Source of the DNA: DASQJL01 sp036380835
GTDB taxonomy: Bacteria > Eisenbacteria > RBG-16-71-46 > SZUA-252
Assembly: GCA_036380835.1 (NCBI GenBank)
Contig: DASVDZ010000082.1
Location: 13,582-77,581, forward strand
DNA length: 64,000 bases
Reading direction: 5' to 3'
Part shown: positions 62,334 to 64,000 of the stretch, piece after piece
Numbering within the stretch: position 1 is the stretch's first letter
Layout of the letters: the number at the start of each line of letters is the position of its first letter
Made by a program: the position numbers and the translations under genes
Notes under the pieces: generated by a model
What the model saw: only the letters and a program-made list of their open reading frames with translations
Database searches by the model: none
Told to the model about the DNA's origin: nothing

Positions 62334-63809
62334 GTGTTCCGCAGACCTCGATTTCCCGCCTGGCGCCTCGGTGTCGTCGCGGCGGTATGGCTACTCCTCC
62401 CGACGGATCCGCCAAGGGTCCCGGCCCAATACATCTACCTCGACACCAACGGCGACGGCGTCCACACCGATGAGGACACCGTCGGTCCCGTCGGGACGAC
62501 GACCGTGGACATCTGGCTCCACACCAACGTCAACAAGGACGGAACAGTGGTGACGTGCGGTTCCGGCGAGGAACTCGGCATTTCCAGCTATTCGTTCGTG
62601 TTGCACGCCGTTGGCGGCACCGTCACGTGGGGCGCCTACACCAACAACGTGCCAATTCCACGAGGGTGCTTCGCTTCGATGTTCGACGCCACCGACTTCT
62701 ACGAATATTTCTGTGAGGTTCCTCTCGAGCCGGCGGGCCTCTACCGACTCGGCACCCTCACGCTCCAGGTAGCGGGCGGGAGCCCCTCGCTCCTGTTCGC
62801 GCCCTCGACGCCTCTGAACGGACTGGCGCGTACGGAATTCGGAACGCAATGCGACGCGATCGGCTCCAATACGGCCACGTTTGGAACCCAGTGGTTCGAC
62901 GCGGACGGGGCGCGATACGGAGGGTGGATCAATCCACCGCTCCTTGCTCAGCCGCCGACCATGACGGCGGCGGAGAATGCGCGGACCGACGAGACCCTCA
63001 CGGCCACGGACGCCGACGGGGGGACCTTCATCTTCTCGCGACTCTCCGGCCCGCCGTTCCTCACCGTCGGAACCTCGAGCTCCCAGCCGGGAATCGGAAC
63101 GGGGTACGTTCGCGCCGAGCCCAGCTACGATGACTCCGGGTGGTACTGGTCGGAAGTGATGGTGAGCGACGGCGCGGCGAGCGACTTCAAGTCGTTCCGC
63201 ACCCATGTGGTCAATGTGGATCGCGCTCCGGTTCTCGCTCCCGTCAAGGCGATCTGCGTCGAGCAGGGGGAGGTCCGGAGCGTCCGATTCCTCGCTTCCG
63301 ACGCGGATCATGATTCGATCATCATGTCGGCCCGAGGGGTTCCGCCGTTCGGGACGTTTGTCGCCGGCATCTCCGGCCCCTACGGGGGCTACGGTCGTAT
63401 CGACTTCAACGTTCCGCCCGACGAGCCGGTCGGATCGACGACGATGACCCTGGTCGCAGACGACGGATCGCTGGCCGACAGTCAAGAGGTCGAGGTGCGC
63501 GTGGCGTATCTCGGGGGGTGCAGCGGCCGAGCGCCGCTCGTGGGGCGGGTGGCGCCGAACCCGATGAGGTCCTTCGGAAAGCTGCTCTTCTGGACTTCCA
63601 AGGTCGGCCGGTTACGGGTCACGCTGCACGATGTTCAGGGGAGGCTGGTTCGCGTTCTGCTCGACGATCCCTCGGCGGCGATCGGCTACCACCAAGTGGG
63701 CATCGACGCGGCGTATCAGTACGGGCCGAGTCTCCCGTCGGGGGTCTACTTCTACCGGATCGAAGGGGAGGAGGGGGCTTCCTCGGGACGGTTCATGATC
63801 GTTCGATGA
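62334..63809 (+). CDS. Secreted protein with C-terminal FlgD-like sorting domain
   Basis: The protein has 491 residues. GTG start at 62334 with GGAGGG seven bases upstream. A signal peptide (LGVVAAVWLLLPTDPP) is followed by YIYLDTNGDGVHTDEDTVG, a calcium-loop-like start, then a cohesin-like beta domain and Ig/cadherin-like repeats (NPPLLAQPPTMTAAEN, VVNVDRAPVLAPVKAI). The C-terminus (RVAPNPMRSFGKLLF, RVTLHDVQGRLVRVLL, GVYFYRI, GRFMIVR) is a sorting domain of the type IX/FlgD-like kind. It is probably exported to the cell surface. Confidence 0.88.
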   Translation: MFRRPRFPAWRLGVVAAVWLLLPTDPPRVPAQYIYLDTNGDGVHTDEDTVGPVGTTTVDIWLHTNVNKDGTVVTCGSGEELGISSYSFVLHAVGGTVTWGAYTNNVPIPRGCFASMFDATDFYEYFCEVPLEPAGLYRLGTLTLQVAGGSPSLLFAPSTPLNGLARTEFGTQCDAIGSNTATFGTQWFDADGARYGGWINPPLLAQPPTMTAAENARTDETLTATDADGGTFIFSRLSGPPFLTVGTSSSQPGIGTGYVRAEPSYDDSGWYWSEVMVSDGAASDFKSFRTHVVNVDRAPVLAPVKAICVEQGEVRSVRFLASDADHDSIIMSARGVPPFGTFVAGISGPYGGYGRIDFNVPPDEPVGSTTMTLVADDGSLADSQEVEVRVAYLGGCSGRAPLVGRVAPNPMRSFGKLLFWTSKVGRLRVTLHDVQGRLVRVLLDDPSAAIGYHQVGIDAAYQYGPSLPSGVYFYRIEGEEGASSGRFMIVR

Positions 63810-63843
63810 GTCCCGGCTCGATGTCAACGCTCGGAAGCAGTCC

Positions 63844-64000
63844 TCAATCGCCGAATCCGAAGGCCATGTAGAGAGCGAAGGCGTCGAGGCGGAAATGTCT
63901 CGTCGTCGTGTAGCGCGCGGCGGATGTTCCGCCGGTGGCCGACGTCGTCGCGGACTCGGTGGAGAAGTAGGTGAGTCCGATCTCCCCTCGGGAGCCATCG
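63844..64000 (-). CDS. C-terminal end of a probable outer-membrane protein (partial)
   Basis: On the minus strand 51 codons run from the window edge to TGA. They read GEIGLTYFSTES, AARYTTTRHFRLDAF and end ALYMAFGFGD. The alternating pattern and the aromatic end resemble the last strands of an outer-membrane beta-barrel, but the terminal residue is Asp, not Phe. Convergent with the gene at 62334, 34 bp away. The rest lies beyond the window. Confidence 0.6.
   Translation of the reverse strand, partial: DGSRGEIGLTYFSTESATTSATGGTSAARYTTTRHFRLDAFALYMAFGFGD

Noticed and set aside
1..64000. tRNA, rRNA, CRISPR array, insertion sequence or prophage
   Set aside because: Reading both strands I saw no cloverleaf, rRNA segment, regularly spaced repeats, transposase or integrase.

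Overview
This window is a high-GC bacterial chromosome segment, about two-thirds G+C or more by eye. It is fully packed with protein genes and shows no rRNA, tRNA, CRISPR array or insertion sequence. Several traits point to an uncultured FCB-group soil bacterium of the Candidatus Eisenbacteria type. Secreted proteins end in FlgD-like/type IX-like sorting domains (NPFNP ... GVYFYQL). There are many Ser/Thr kinases fused to TolB/FlgO-like and TPR domains, and TMTC-like GT-C/TPR membrane proteins. The lineage is an inference; the family calls rest on visible motifs.

Layout. 1-4.1 kb: a Pro-rich repeat protein, a TPR protein that ends in a Lon-type (S16) protease domain, and an MHS-type MFS carrier. 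4.1-13.4 kb, minus strand: a run of hydrolase, GT-C transferase, Ser/Thr kinase, polyprenyl-phosphate GT2, methyltransferase, GT39 and chalcone-isomerase-like protein, probably a surface glycan or lipid-linked sugar cluster. 13.5-16.3 kb: a lipoprotein, a Cys-rich secreted protein, a VOC protein and an ACT protein. 16.3-25.3 kb: three TMTC-like membrane/TPR proteins, a kinase and a DUF899 protein. 25.4-27.5 kb: an SseA-SufE sulfur-transfer pair and a small hypothetical. 27.5-30.2 kb: a kinase with a tyrosine-kinase-like catalytic loop. 30.5-34.1 kb: a large secreted metalloprotease. 34.1-39.4 kb: a short Rho, divergent from a 1312-residue kinase/cyclase-like/ATPase/TPR protein. 39.5-46.2 kb: citrate synthase, RsgA, a tricorn protease and a tiny membrane protein. 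46.2-53.3 kb: a GT39/TPR protein and a MacA-MacB-like ABC efflux operon with two permeases. 53.3-64 kb: a hypothetical, a CDP-alcohol phosphatidyltransferase, an FG-GAP repeat protein, a lone response regulator, a CHRD protein, a SpoIIE-type phosphatase, PurT, two secreted proteins and the end of a possible outer-membrane protein.

How it fits together. Signalling is dense: four kinases, a PP2C/SpoIIE phosphatase and a receiver protein. Cell-surface chemistry is the other theme: seven GT-C or GT2 enzymes, secreted and lipid-anchored proteins, and efflux. Housekeeping genes (gltA, rsgA, purT, rho, sufE) are scattered singly. Gene ends often carry long, nearly perfect GC hairpins without a T tract. 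Several genes have a -10-like hexamer only 6-9 nt before the start codon and no Shine-Dalgarno, which suggests leaderless mRNAs. Where a -35 can be seen it often reads TTGCNN.

The best candidate for something undescribed is the TPR-Lon protease fusion at 766-2706. It retains the Ser-Lys dyad but has no AAA+ unfoldase.
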